Source: Stieleria sedimenti
Lineage (GTDB): Bacteria; Planctomycetota; Planctomycetia; Pirellulales; Pirellulaceae
Assembly: GCF_025060895.1 (NCBI RefSeq)
Contig: NZ_JANZKV010000059.1
Location: 1 to 64,000 of the forward strand
Length of the DNA: 64,000 bases
Reading direction: 5' to 3'
Under the pieces are notes generated by a model. That model was given only the letters and a program-made list of their open reading frames with translations, made no database searches and was not told the origin of the DNA. Below, in pieces: positions 1-8,595 of the stretch. The translations under genes and the position numbers were made by a program. Every line of letters starts with the position of its first letter. Positions within the stretch are counted from its first letter, which is position 1.

Positions 1-41
1 GTTTTGTGAGCCGTGACGCGTAAGCGGCCGGGCACTGCGAC

Positions 42-225
42 GTTGCCCGAGGCCTTACGGCCAGCGGCTCACCATTCACTCAGCTGAACCCGACTAAATC
101 GACAGCCCGCGAGCCGTCCGGTGACGCCGCCCGCGGCGCCGAGAGTTGCCCGAGGCCTTACGGCCAGCGGCTCACCATTCACTCAGCTGAACCCGACTAA
201 ATCGACAGCCCGCGAGCCGTCCGGT
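42..225. repeat. 81-bp tandem direct repeat, two copies
   Basis: Two identical 81-bp units lie at 42-122 and 145-225, separated by 22 bp, so the period is 103 bp. Each unit runs from GTTGCCCGAGGCCTTACGG to GAGCCGTCCGGT and contains the phrase AAATCGACAGCCCGCGAGCC, which recurs in the palindromic element that follows. The right-hand copy runs into that element. No open reading frame of note covers the repeat. It looks like a local duplication of one end of a dispersed repeat. Confidence 0.9.
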
Positions 226-278
226 TTTACCTTCAAAGACCGGAGGGCTCGCGCCCTACCGCTAACAAAAACACCCCG
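197..278. repeat. Dispersed palindromic (REP-like) element, copy A
   Basis: The element reads TAAATCGACAGCCCGCGAGC, GTCCGG, a short variable centre, then CCGGAGGGCTCGCGCCCTAC and GCTAACA. The inner arms GCGAGCCGTCCGG and CCGGAGGGCTCGC can pair imperfectly into a hairpin. Almost the same sequence is present in inverted orientation at 35849-35939, with only the centre differing. Two copies about 35.6 kb apart in non-coding DNA point to a genome-wide repeat family. Confidence 0.8.
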
Positions 279-354
279 CTTGGCGTCCATGTAGATGGCA
301 ATGGCCGCGCGCCGTCCGGTCGGAGCAACGATCACGTTGAATCCAGCCGGTGCC

Positions 355-1779
355 TCAGGTCGGCAGCCCGAAGTAGGCCTTGGATTTGATCACTTCCGCA
401 ACCGGCAGCGGCACCTTGCTTTCCCATTCGGAGTCGCCTTTTTTGATCAGATCCAGCACGTCGCGTGAGAAGACTTTCAAACAGGACGGATCGAAGTTGT
501 CCAGGTTGATGATGTCGCCGCGATCACGAATGTAGTCGTACAACTGTTGCAGTTCTGGTTTTGTTTTGAAATTCTCGGACGTCAACAGTTCGCCGGTCTC
601 GCGGTTTTGCATCGGGTAGCAGAAGATTTTCAAGTCATTCTTGAACAGTCTGCCGAACGATTCGAGCACGCCGCCCTGCAGTTTGGTGTAGTACTTTTCA
701 TCAAATAAGTCCTTCATGCTTGCCGCACCCATCGTGATCGCGATCGGTTCCTTGGTGTAACCGCACAGATACGCGGCCAAGCGGTAGTACTGGAAATAGT
801 CGGAGATCAAGACCGGCATGCCACAGGCGGCGATGACATCGGCCCGGGCAAGGAAATCGCGGAGGTCGATTTCGCCGGAGGACTTCAAGTTGTTCATGGT
901 GATTTCCATCACCTGCGTGATTTCCTTGCCTTGCACGCTGGGCATTTCGGAGAACTTTTCGTGGGCGCATCGCAGCATATCCAGGTTGACGTTGCACACC
1001 GGTCGAAAGCTGCCCCGTTCGACGAGGATTGCTTTGCGATAGAAAAATTCAGACGGTTGTAACACTTCGCCGTTGGCGGCAAACATCGCCGCACCGCTGA
1101 GCCCCAATTCGACCAGCTTCAGACTCATCAAGCGGTTGTCGACGTGTCGAAATGCGATCCCGGAAAACTCGATCATGTCGATCTCGATCCGAGAGGTCGT
1201 CAACCCGTCCAACAAGGAATCGACCAGCAATTCGGGTTCGTGGTTGAGCGCCGCGGCACCGTAGACCAGATTCACACCGACAATCCCCAACGCCTCCTGC
1301 TGTAGCGCCGCTTCGTTGTCCAACATCCGTACGTGGATGATGATCTGGCTGTCTTCGTCACGCGGGTGTGCCTGGAATTTGATGCCCATCCAGCCGTGGC
1401 ATTGATTGGTGCCGTGGAAATTTCGTGCCGAAACCGTATCGGCAAAGGCGAAGAACGCCGTCGTGTCGCCGCGGGTTTCACGCAATCGATCCAGGTTCAA
1501 GGCGTGTTCGTAGTCCAACATCGCCTGCAAGCGTTCGCGACAGACGTAACGCGACGCCCGCCCGTAGATCGCATCGCTGACCTTCATGTCGTACGCCGAC
1601 ATGCTTTTGGCGATCGTTCCTGCAGCCGCACCGACGCGAAAGAACCATCGCACCACTTCCTGGCCGGCTCCGATTTCGGCAAACGTCCCATAGCGTCTCG
1701 AATCGAGGTTCACGTCGAGCGCCTTTTGACGAGTGCTCAGGGTTTCGACTGAGGTCCTGGTGGGGTAAGTGCTGGGCAT
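355..1779 (-). CDS. Conserved protein of unknown function (474 aa)
   Basis: This 474-residue soluble protein has no signal peptide or obvious membrane segment. It has a strongly conserved-looking N-terminal block around residues 28-62 (YGTFAEIGAGQEVVRWFF, then GTIAKSMSAYD) and a second around residues 330-380 with VIAACGMPVLISDYFQYYRL. I recall similar sequences in Bacteroidetes and planctomycetes carrying inconsistent automatic names (nicotinate-nucleotide adenylyltransferase, TonB receptor), none of which the sequence supports, so I leave it unnamed. The ATG at 1779 is the natural start. It stands alone, divergent from the CNNM gene at 2268, with only repeats downstream. Confidence 0.8.
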   Translation of the reverse strand: MPSTYPTRTSVETLSTRQKALDVNLDSRRYGTFAEIGAGQEVVRWFFRVGAAAGTIAKSMSAYDMKVSDAIYGRASRYVCRERLQAMLDYEHALNLDRLRETRGDTTAFFAFADTVSARNFHGTNQCHGWMGIKFQAHPRDEDSQIIIHVRMLDNEAALQQEALGIVGVNLVYGAAALNHEPELLVDSLLDGLTTSRIEIDMIEFSGIAFRHVDNRLMSLKLVELGLSGAAMFAANGEVLQPSEFFYRKAILVERGSFRPVCNVNLDMLRCAHEKFSEMPSVQGKEITQVMEITMNNLKSSGEIDLRDFLARADVIAACGMPVLISDYFQYYRLAAYLCGYTKEPIAITMGAASMKDLFDEKYYTKLQGGVLESFGRLFKNDLKIFCYPMQNRETGELLTSENFKTKPELQQLYDYIRDRGDIINLDNFDPSCLKVFSRDVLDLIKKGDSEWESKVPLPVAEVIKSKAYFGLPT

Positions 1780-2267
1780 GGGATCTTGTGGTCAGCGGAA
1801 GGGAGCAAAGCCGTCTCGACGTCGGCAGTCTAATGGATTCAGGTTGCGTTTTCGGGTCAGGTGTTCACGTTGGTCGATCGTCGACCGTTAGGGGGTGTTT
1901 AGGGGTCGCGGGCCGTCAGGGCATGGCTTCGCAAACGATCGATCTCGCCAATTTTGAACTTCGCACTGCGCTTGATTCGATACCGACGACGCCAAAATCT
2001 GTCATCAATGGGATGGCGGAGCCCGACTGAACCGCTGCGCCCGTCTCCGTTTTCTCGATCGTCTGATTGCCCATGGTTCAGCGGACCGGGCAGCGATGGG
2101 TTGAAAAAACTTCTGATCATAGGACTTGGTGCTAAAAACAACGAGCTTCATGGAAGCTTGCGCCCTTTCATTGCGACGGTGGATCGGCGAAGTTGAATCG
2201 ATCGGAATCGGGTTTGGGTTGCGGTGCCGAATCAGCACCGTTTGGTTGAATCGTAAAAGGCTGTCAA
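1780..2267. other. Divergent intergenic region, 488 bp
   Basis: This spacer separates the divergent genes at 355-1779 (minus) and 2268-3329 (plus), so it should hold both promoters. I see no convincing -35/-10 pair, riboswitch-like structure or hairpin followed by a T run. The short open frames across it change with strand and lack a ribosome-binding site, so I do not call them genes. Confidence 0.5.
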
Positions 2268-3329
2268 ATGACACTTTTGATTGTATCGGTCTTGTGTGTT
2301 CTGGTTGTTTCGGCGCTCTGCTCGGTGACCGAAGCAGCGTTGTACGCGGTGCGGCCGTCGTATGTGCGGTCGCTCCGCGAATCGGGCAGCGCCGCCGGTC
2401 GTGTGCTCGATCGCATGAAGCAGAATATGGAGCGGCCGATTTCCGCAATCCTGATCATCAACACGGTGGCCAACACGGCCGGCGCGGCACTCGCCGGGGC
2501 GCAGGCGGAAGCCGTGCTCGGTCAGTCGTTCATTCTTTGGTTCTCCGCCGTGTTCACCCTGGGCGTTCTGTTCTTCTCGGAGATCATTCCCAAGATCGTG
2601 GGCGTCGCGTACAGCAATCGGATTGCGGTGTTGGTTGCCATGCCGCTGACCATCGCCGTGCATGCATTGTTTCCGTTGGTGTGGGTGATCCACAAGTTGG
2701 CCGCCATCGTGAAACCTTCCGGCCCCGTGTTCGCGGCGCCCGAAGAAGAGGTCGGCCAGATGGCCCGCATGAGTGCCGAGGAGGGGAGTATCTTGCCGAT
2801 TGAAGCCGAGTTGGTTCAGCAGGTCCTGAAGTTGAACGAGGTGACGGCCGCAGAAATCATGACGCCGCGATCGGTGGTCAGACGATTCCCGGCCGACACC
2901 ACGCTACAAGCGATCAGTCACGAGATGGCGGCGGGACGGATCAAATGGACCAACGCCCGCGTACCGGTGACCGATCCCAAAAACGATGACGTTTGGAGCG
3001 GGGTCGTGTTGCGACGCGATGTGTTGGCGCATCTGGCCCGCGATGAATTTGATCGTACCCTGGGGTCGCTTGCCAAACCGCTGCACCGGGTGCCCATGAA
3101 TACACCGGGGCATGTCCTGTTGAAGTCGTTCCTGAGCAAACGGTCGCATTTGTTTGGCGTCGTGAACGAGTCCGGCACCGTCGTGGGGATCGTGACGCTG
3201 GAAGACGTGATGGAGTCTTTGATCGGTGAAGAAATCGTTGATGAGGTGGATGTCGTCGTCGACATGCAGGAACTGGCGCGGCAATGGGAACAGCGTCCGT
3301 CGCAAGGTGACCGAAGCAACCCGTCGTGA
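2268..3329 (+). CDS. CNNM/CorC-family membrane protein with CBS pair
   Basis: A 353-residue protein of the CNNM (DUF21) family, which is linked to Mg2+/Co2+ efflux or divalent-cation homeostasis. Residues 1-150 form the CNNM membrane domain: an N-terminal hydrophobic helix (LLIVSVLCVLVVSALCSVTE), the conserved small-residue motif around TEAALYAVR, and the later helix ending in FFSEIIPKIVG. A CBS pair follows at about 190-315 (MTPRSVVRRFPADTTL, then VGIVTLEDVMESLIGEEIVDE). The CorC_HlyC C-terminal domain of its two paralogs at 4466-7116 is missing. Its stop codon directly abuts the convergent beta-CASP gene. Confidence 0.9.
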   Translation: MTLLIVSVLCVLVVSALCSVTEAALYAVRPSYVRSLRESGSAAGRVLDRMKQNMERPISAILIINTVANTAGAALAGAQAEAVLGQSFILWFSAVFTLGVLFFSEIIPKIVGVAYSNRIAVLVAMPLTIAVHALFPLVWVIHKLAAIVKPSGPVFAAPEEEVGQMARMSAEEGSILPIEAELVQQVLKLNEVTAAEIMTPRSVVRRFPADTTLQAISHEMAAGRIKWTNARVPVTDPKNDDVWSGVVLRRDVLAHLARDEFDRTLGSLAKPLHRVPMNTPGHVLLKSFLSKRSHLFGVVNESGTVVGIVTLEDVMESLIGEEIVDEVDVVVDMQELARQWEQRPSQGDRSNPS

Positions 3330-4442
3330 TTACCGTTCGCTGCCATCGATGACCGCATCGAGCCACTCGGCGATTTCGCACTGTCTCCTGCAACGCGAGG
3401 GCGACGTCTTCTTCGCCATGCGTCAAGAACAACTTGCGGGGCGATTGTTCAAAGTTCCCCAGCCAGTTGAGCAATCCGGTCCGGTCGGCATGTGCCGAGA
3501 ATCCGAACAGCTGCGCGACTTGTGCTTCCACGTGATACTCGCGTCCGTGGATCCGAACGCATTTCTCTCCATCGAGAATTCGTCGCCCGAGCGTACCGTT
3601 GGCTTGAAAACCGACGAACAAGAGCGTCGATTCGGGGCGGCGGATGTTGTTTCGCAGGTGATGTTTGATCCGCCCGGCGTTGCACATGCCGGCAGGGGCC
3701 ATGATGATGCAAGGTCCTTTGACATGGTTGATCGACTTTGACTCGTCGACGGTGCGCGTCAGAGTCAGCCCCGGGAACTGCCGCGGCGCCTGGTCGGCCT
3801 CGATCGCACGGCGTAATGCCTGATCCAGCCAACTGGTGAATCGTCGAAAGATGTCGGTGACGTCCGACGCCATCGGGCTGTCCAGAAAGATGGGCACCTT
3901 GGGGATCCGATTCTGATGAACCAATCGCCCGAAGTAGTACATCACTCCTGGGCCCGTTTGACCGCGAACACGGGGATCACCAGGTTCCCGCCTCGACCGA
4001 TGGTTTCGCAAACGATTGCAGCGAGTTGGTCGACATCCTTGTCGGTATACAGCGGCACGGCCGGATGGGGCCCCTTGCGTCCTTCTTCTCGATGACGCCT
4101 CCGTTTGTATTTCACGTCTTCGGCTTGAATTCTTGCCGCGTCCCTCAACATCACTTCGGCCAGCGCGACCGTCGGTCTGGTCGCGTAGATTTTTCCCTGA
4201 AAACCGTCGGCGACGAACTTGGGGATCAACCCGATGTGGTCCAGGTGCGCGTGCGTGACGACCAGCGCAGCGATGCTCGACGCGTCCACGGGGCACGGTT
4301 CCCAGTTTCGCGCTGCGTCGTTGCGTTCCTGCACCATGCCGCAGTCAACCAGGACGCGTTTCTGGCCGATTTCCAGACAGTGACGCGATCCGGTGACGTT
4401 TCGGTTGGCGCCCAGGAATGTGATCTTCAGGATTCGATTCAT
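3330..4442 (-). pseudogene. Beta-CASP metallo-beta-lactamase RNase-like gene, apparently frameshifted
   Basis: Homology reads through three segments. From ATG 4442 the frame encodes an MBL domain with THAHLDHIG and LVDCGMVQ and ends at a TGA near 3942-3944, just after FAVKRAQE. The family sequence continues in another frame as VMYYFGRLVHQ, through PIFLDSPMASDVT, MAPAGMCNAGRI and FGFSAHADRTG to LTHGEEDVALALQ. A further shift near 3385-3400 gives EIAEWLDAVIDGSER and a stop at 3330-3332. Restoring one G in CAGGAGTGATG repairs the first break. The TGATG overlap could instead allow re-initiation. The second shift is less certain. Intact relatives are RNA-processing exonucleases or similar hydrolases. 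The gene may be decayed, or the assembly may contain indels. Confidence 0.7.
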
Positions 4443-4465
4443 ACATGCGATTGGCTCCACTTGGA

Positions 4466-5746
4466 TTAGCCGAATGATTCCCGCGTGACCTTGACTCTGC
4501 GAACCGTTGTCTCGGACGCTTCTTCGACCGTGAACCGATAGCCGCCCTCGACGATCGATTCGCCCGGTTTGGCCAGATGATGCAACCGTGCGACCAGCAT
4601 CCCACCAACGGTATGAAATTCGGTGGCGGGCAGATCCAGTCCCAGGATGTCGTTGACTTCGTGAATGGTTAGCCTGCCGTCCATCAAATACGTGTCTTCG
4701 GATAACTGTTGGCACCTGCGGGCCTGACGGGGTGACTGTTCTGCGAACTCGTTGCCGACATCGATTTCTCCGACGACGGCTTCGACGAGGTCTTCCATGG
4801 TGATCATGCCGATTGTGGAACCGTATTCGTCGACGACAATCGCCATTTTGTCCTCACGATCGCGCAACGTCGGCAGGACTTCTTCGAGCGGGTCGTGGGG
4901 CGAGACATAGTGTGCCGGCCGGATCTGATCGGAGAGTGGTTTTGCGATCGTGGTCGGATCGAGCAGATCCCATGCGGTCAGAGTCACGATCCCGACCACG
5001 TTGTTGGTGTCGCCTTGGTAGGCCGGCAGCCGGTGAAAACCACGTCGACGGATCAATTGGACGGCATCGTGGGTCGTTTTTTCATTGTCGATCGCCACCA
5101 TGTCGGCCACGGGGATCATCTCTTCGCCGACGGTCGTCTCGGAAAAGCGAATCGCGCGTTCGATGCGAAATCGGTCAAAGACGGTGGTGTCCGAGGCGCG
5201 GTCGGCCATTTCAATGACGCTGCGGAGTTGGTCGCGCGTGATGAACAAATGATGTGACGTCGCACCGCCGCCGGCCAGCCACGCGGCACCACGTGCGATC
5301 CGCGAAAACACATAGACGATCGGCGCAAAAATCCACGCAAATGCACTCAAGGGAAAGACCACGATCGGTGCGATCCTGTCCGATTCTTGCTGGTAAATAC
5401 TTTTGGGCACGATCTCGCCCAGGATCAACAACAGCGGGGTGAAGAACAAAAACGCGATCAGATCGCCCCACCGATTTCCCACGAAGTGAATGAACATCAA
5501 TGTCCCGAGCGTGGTTAAAACGACCGTGGAGATGTTGGTGCCGATCAACGTCGTGGTGAGCAATTTTTCCGGCCGCTTGAAGAGTTGGACGACGCGATGG
5601 GCGCCGCGGTTTCCTTGCTTGGCCCGATGGGACAACTTGATCTTGTCGGCGTTGACCAGCGCGATCTCGGATCCCGAAAAGAACCCTTTCAGCAACAGCA
5701 TCAGGATCATCACCGGGATGACCCAGGCAAGGTCCAGCATGCTCAT
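4466..5746 (-). CDS. CNNM/CorC-family protein (CNNM + CBS pair + CorC_HlyC)
   Basis: A 426-residue protein with the full family architecture. The N-terminal CNNM membrane domain (residues about 1-190) has the motif FFSGSEIALVNADKIKLSHR and the later LLLILGEIVPKSIYQ. A CBS pair spans about 205-330 (ETTVGEEMIPVADMV; YGSTIGMITMEDLVEAVVGE). A C-terminal CorC_HlyC domain follows at about 340-420 (YRFTVEEASETTVRRVKV). The family acts in divalent-cation export or homeostasis at the inner membrane. The start overlaps the stop of the upstream paralog by 4 bp, so the two are translationally coupled and may form a heteromer. The beta-CASP gene lies 23 bp downstream. Confidence 0.92.
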   Translation of the reverse strand: MSMLDLAWVIPVMILMLLLKGFFSGSEIALVNADKIKLSHRAKQGNRGAHRVVQLFKRPEKLLTTTLIGTNISTVVLTTLGTLMFIHFVGNRWGDLIAFLFFTPLLLILGEIVPKSIYQQESDRIAPIVVFPLSAFAWIFAPIVYVFSRIARGAAWLAGGGATSHHLFITRDQLRSVIEMADRASDTTVFDRFRIERAIRFSETTVGEEMIPVADMVAIDNEKTTHDAVQLIRRRGFHRLPAYQGDTNNVVGIVTLTAWDLLDPTTIAKPLSDQIRPAHYVSPHDPLEEVLPTLRDREDKMAIVVDEYGSTIGMITMEDLVEAVVGEIDVGNEFAEQSPRQARRCQQLSEDTYLMDGRLTIHEVNDILGLDLPATEFHTVGGMLVARLHHLAKPGESIVEGGYRFTVEEASETTVRRVKVTRESFG

Positions 5747-7116
5747 TTGGGGGCTCCTGTTTCGGTGTCCTGTGCGTCCGTCTCGCCTCGGCTTACACGG
5801 ACTCGAGCGATTCGATGCTCGTCCATTTCCAGCACGGTGATGGTGATTCCGTCGACCACGGTTTGGTCACCGACGCAGGGCAGCCGATCGATGTGACGGA
5901 AGGCGACGCCGGCGATGGTGGTCATGCGGGGATCGTGAAGGTCGAAGTTCGTGACGCGGTCGAGTTCACCCAGTTTCGTGTCGCCGGGGGACTCGTAAGT
6001 GTTCGGCCCGATCTGCACGATTCGCTGCGGGGCATCCGTCCGGTGTGTCAGCGATCCGAAAATCGATCGCAGCACGTCGTTGACGGTGATGAACCCCGCC
6101 ACGCCGCCGAATTCATTCAGCACGGCGGCGGCGCTGGCCTTGCTCTTGACGAAGAAGTCGAACATTTCATCGACGGTTTTTGTCAACGGCACGACAATCG
6201 GTGGGCGGACGATGTCCTCCACCGCCAACGTCGAATAGTCGGCGCCATCGAGGTGCAGCCGAACGACGTCGTCATCGTGCAGAAATCCGATCAGGTTGTC
6301 ACGGTGATTGCGGTAGACCGGCACCCGTGAATGCCGCTCCTGACTGAAACGTTGGATGATCTCGGCCACGCCCGCATCCGCATTCAAAAACACGGTGCTG
6401 GTGCGAGGTGTCATGATCTTGACGATCTCGGTCGCGCCGGCGGACAGCAGGTTGTTGATCAGTGTTCGTGCGGTGACGTTCAGCTTGCCGGTCTCGACGA
6501 CGTCTTCGATCACGCTGCGGAACTCGTCAATTTGAAGAATGTTGGACGGTTCACGTTGCGGCCCCACGATCCAGGTCGTGATGCGGTCGGAAACGATGCG
6601 GACCAGCCAACGGATCGGCCCGATCAATCGCACCCACCGCCACAGCGGGCCGGCAACGATTCCCGCACTGATCCGTCGCGGATTGGTGACCGCGATGGTC
6701 TTGGGGGTCACTTCGCCGACCAACAGCAACAGGGGAAACATCACCAGCACCGCGATCCATCCCGCTTTGGCTTCCCCGTAAAGTGCGACCAGAATCCCGG
6801 TCATGTTGGCGACCGCGGCGATGTTCACCAGTTCGTTTCCGCACAAAATCGACACGATCAGTCGCCGTGGTTCGTCCAACAGCGCCTGCAGTTTTTCGGC
6901 GTGTCGATGCCGCGTCTGACGCAGATGTTGAAAGTCCACGTGGGAGAGGGAAAACAACGCCGTCTCGGAACCGGAAAAGAACGCCGAACCACACAGCAAG
7001 ATCACCTGAATCAGGTAACGCAGCAACATGTCCGTTTGGAAGAGTTGCGAGGTATCCAACGCAAAGTAATCGGCGATCGTCTGCCAACTGCTGACGGCGG
7101 GAATCAGATCGTTCAT
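5743..7116 (-). CDS. CNNM/CorC-family protein (second paralog)
   Basis: A 457-residue paralog of the next gene with the same order of domains. The CNNM membrane domain (about 30-215) has AFFSGSETALFSLSHVDFQH and LLLVGEVTPKTIAVTNPRRI. A CBS pair (about 230-360) includes VKIMTPRTSTVFLNAD and GGVAGFITVNDVLRSIFG. A CorC_HlyC-type C-terminus ends in a hydrophilic tail (GETDAQDTETGAPK). There are about 30 extra residues before the first membrane helix compared with its partner. It sits in a minus-strand run after the K+ channel gene (32-bp gap) and overlaps the next CNNM gene by 4 bp. Confidence 0.92.
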   Translation of the reverse strand: MNDLIPAVSSWQTIADYFALDTSQLFQTDMLLRYLIQVILLCGSAFFSGSETALFSLSHVDFQHLRQTRHRHAEKLQALLDEPRRLIVSILCGNELVNIAAVANMTGILVALYGEAKAGWIAVLVMFPLLLLVGEVTPKTIAVTNPRRISAGIVAGPLWRWVRLIGPIRWLVRIVSDRITTWIVGPQREPSNILQIDEFRSVIEDVVETGKLNVTARTLINNLLSAGATEIVKIMTPRTSTVFLNADAGVAEIIQRFSQERHSRVPVYRNHRDNLIGFLHDDDVVRLHLDGADYSTLAVEDIVRPPIVVPLTKTVDEMFDFFVKSKASAAAVLNEFGGVAGFITVNDVLRSIFGSLTHRTDAPQRIVQIGPNTYESPGDTKLGELDRVTNFDLHDPRMTTIAGVAFRHIDRLPCVGDQTVVDGITITVLEMDEHRIARVRVSRGETDAQDTETGAPK

Positions 7117-7148
7117 GGTTTCTCGCGGGGCATCTCGCCGGTCGTCCG

Positions 7149-8144
7149 TTACGAGGAGAGTTGTTCGCTGGTCAGGAACTGGGACACGGCAGAGACTTTC
7201 CCGAGGGCGATCAACACGTCATCGGGGCGAATGATCGTCGCGGCCGAGGGCGGCAGCAGGATTTCACCGTCGGCCCGTCGGATGGCGACGATGATGACCC
7301 CGCGGTTGCGAAAATCGGTTGCCGACAGCGGATGATTCGCGCACGGCGATTCGGCGGTCACGCGGATCTCGGCCAGGTCCAAGGCGGTGCCAGAACCGGG
7401 GCCGGTGACGAATTCGAAAAAGTCTTCGACTTGTGGATTGATCAACAGTTGCGCCATCGTCGCGGCGCCGGAACTGAACAGGCTGACCACGCGGTTGGCG
7501 CCCGCCTTTTCCATTTTGTGCGCACTGTCCTCGTCCATCGCCCGAACAATGATCTGCAATTTCGGAGCGATCAGGCGGGCCGACAAGACGACGTACAGGT
7601 TGTCGGCATCGCTGTCCAAGACGACGGCCATGCCGCGGGCACGCTCGATGCCGGCGTCCAGCAGCGTGCGGTCACTGGTCGCGTCGTCACGGACGCAAGG
7701 CCAACCGAGATCTTCGCACTTGGCCAGTTTCTCTTCGTTTTGGTCGACGACGACGAACTTCAATTTTCGGTCCGCCAGGTGGCGACAAATCGTCCGGCCC
7801 ATGCGGCCGAAGCCACAGATAATGAAATGATCCTGCATCGCCTTGAGCGCCGAATTCATACCTCGTCTCCTCAACCAAGTTCTCAATTCGGCGCGTACGA
7901 TCATTTCGCCCAATTGCACGACGGCGAATAAAAACACGCCCAATCCAAACACCAGATAGACCATCACGAAGACGCGGCCTTTGGCCGAGAGCGGCCGGAC
8001 TTCGTCGTAACCCACCGTGCTCAACGTGATCACCGTCATGTACGCCGAATCCAGCAGCGACCAACCTTCCACCAACCAAAACCAGCTGACACCGACCAGT
8101 GTCAGAATCACGAGCACGGTGATGATCCAAGCCAGTCGATGCAT
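7149..8144 (-). CDS. K+ channel protein with RCK (TrkA-N/TrkA-C) domains
   Basis: A 331-residue two-helix potassium channel with a cytoplasmic regulatory domain. Helix 1 covers about residues 4-24. The pore loop and selectivity filter are at 38-48 (VITLSTVGYDE), and helix 2 covers about 58-80. An RCK/TrkA-N Rossmann domain follows from about 102 (FIICGFGRMGRT, then FVVVDQNEEK), and a TrkA-C domain occupies the last 90 residues. This is the MthK/Kch-like layout. I chose ATG 8144 because AGAGAA lies upstream and the hydrophobic helix starts at once; an in-frame ATG at 8177 would add 11 polar residues. The gene lies between the coiled-coil gene and the CNNM pair. Confidence 0.9.
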   Translation of the reverse strand: MHRLAWIITVLVILTLVGVSWFWLVEGWSLLDSAYMTVITLSTVGYDEVRPLSAKGRVFVMVYLVFGLGVFLFAVVQLGEMIVRAELRTWLRRRGMNSALKAMQDHFIICGFGRMGRTICRHLADRKLKFVVVDQNEEKLAKCEDLGWPCVRDDATSDRTLLDAGIERARGMAVVLDSDADNLYVVLSARLIAPKLQIIVRAMDEDSAHKMEKAGANRVVSLFSSGAATMAQLLINPQVEDFFEFVTGPGSGTALDLAEIRVTAESPCANHPLSATDFRNRGVIIVAIRRADGEILLPPSAATIIRPDDVLIALGKVSAVSQFLTSEQLSS

Positions 8145-8257
8145 CGATTCTCTGTGGTGGCGGGAATTCAAGGGCAAACGGCAGGCTTCGCAGCCACCAG
8201 CATACGCGGTCCGTCGTGGCCTCGCTCCGTCTGAGCATTGCGCTGTCTAAACCCTGC

Positions 8258-8524
8258 TCAGAGCGACTTTCGAATCCGTTTGAATCCGTCGCTGATCTCG
8301 CCGCCGACCAGCTTGAGCGAATCCCAAACGTCTTCGGCGGTTTCTTCGACGGCATCTTTGAGTGGGTCGTAGCGACGGTTCAGTTCGTCAAGTTTGTCTT
8401 CGAGTGCTTGCCATTCTTGTTGGAGTTCCATTTTGCCGAGGTGAACTTTCAACTTCAGTTCATCGCGTTCTTGCTTGAGGTCGTGGATCAGGGCGGCAAG
8501 GAGTTCGCTTTTTCGTGTGGACAT
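8258..8524 (-). CDS. Small charged coiled-coil protein
   Basis: An 88-residue hydrophilic protein that should be almost entirely helical. It is rich in Glu, Lys and Leu with heptad-like spacing (LLAALIHDLKQERDELK, then LQQEWQALEDKLDELNRRYD). It has no signal peptide or membrane segment. The ATG at 8524 has AGAGG at the right distance, which rules out the longer frame starting at 8752, whose extension overlaps the ATPase gene. It lies between the P-type ATPase and the K+ channel in the same direction, so it may be a small accessory or stress protein of that cluster, but I do not recognise a family. Confidence 0.75.
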   Translation of the reverse strand: MSTRKSELLAALIHDLKQERDELKLKVHLGKMELQQEWQALEDKLDELNRRYDPLKDAVEETAEDVWDSLKLVGGEISDGFKRIRKSL

Positions 8525-8595
8525 CGATGACCTCTTGGAATGGGGGAGGGGGAACAGGCTTGGAACCGATCCAGTGTGCACGATTCGTGCCAAAT

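Noticed and set aside
42-225. Possible CRISPR array from the repeated units at the left edge
   Set aside because: There are only two units, each 81 bp long with a 22-bp spacer, and no cas genes. This is a tandem duplication, not a CRISPR array.
1780-2267. Mg2+-sensing riboswitch before the CNNM gene
   Set aside because: I looked for M-box-like pairing and a terminator or sequestered ribosome-binding site and saw none. A covariance search would be decisive.
3930-3960. Programmed ribosomal frameshift in the beta-CASP gene
   Set aside because: There is no slippery heptamer or obvious downstream pseudoknot. A one-base loss in GAGGTGATG explains the break more simply.
2941-4296. 451-residue minus-strand frame
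   Set aside because: Only its central part is real beta-CASP sequence. Both ends are antisense or out of frame, so it is treated as part of the frameshifted gene at 3330-4442.
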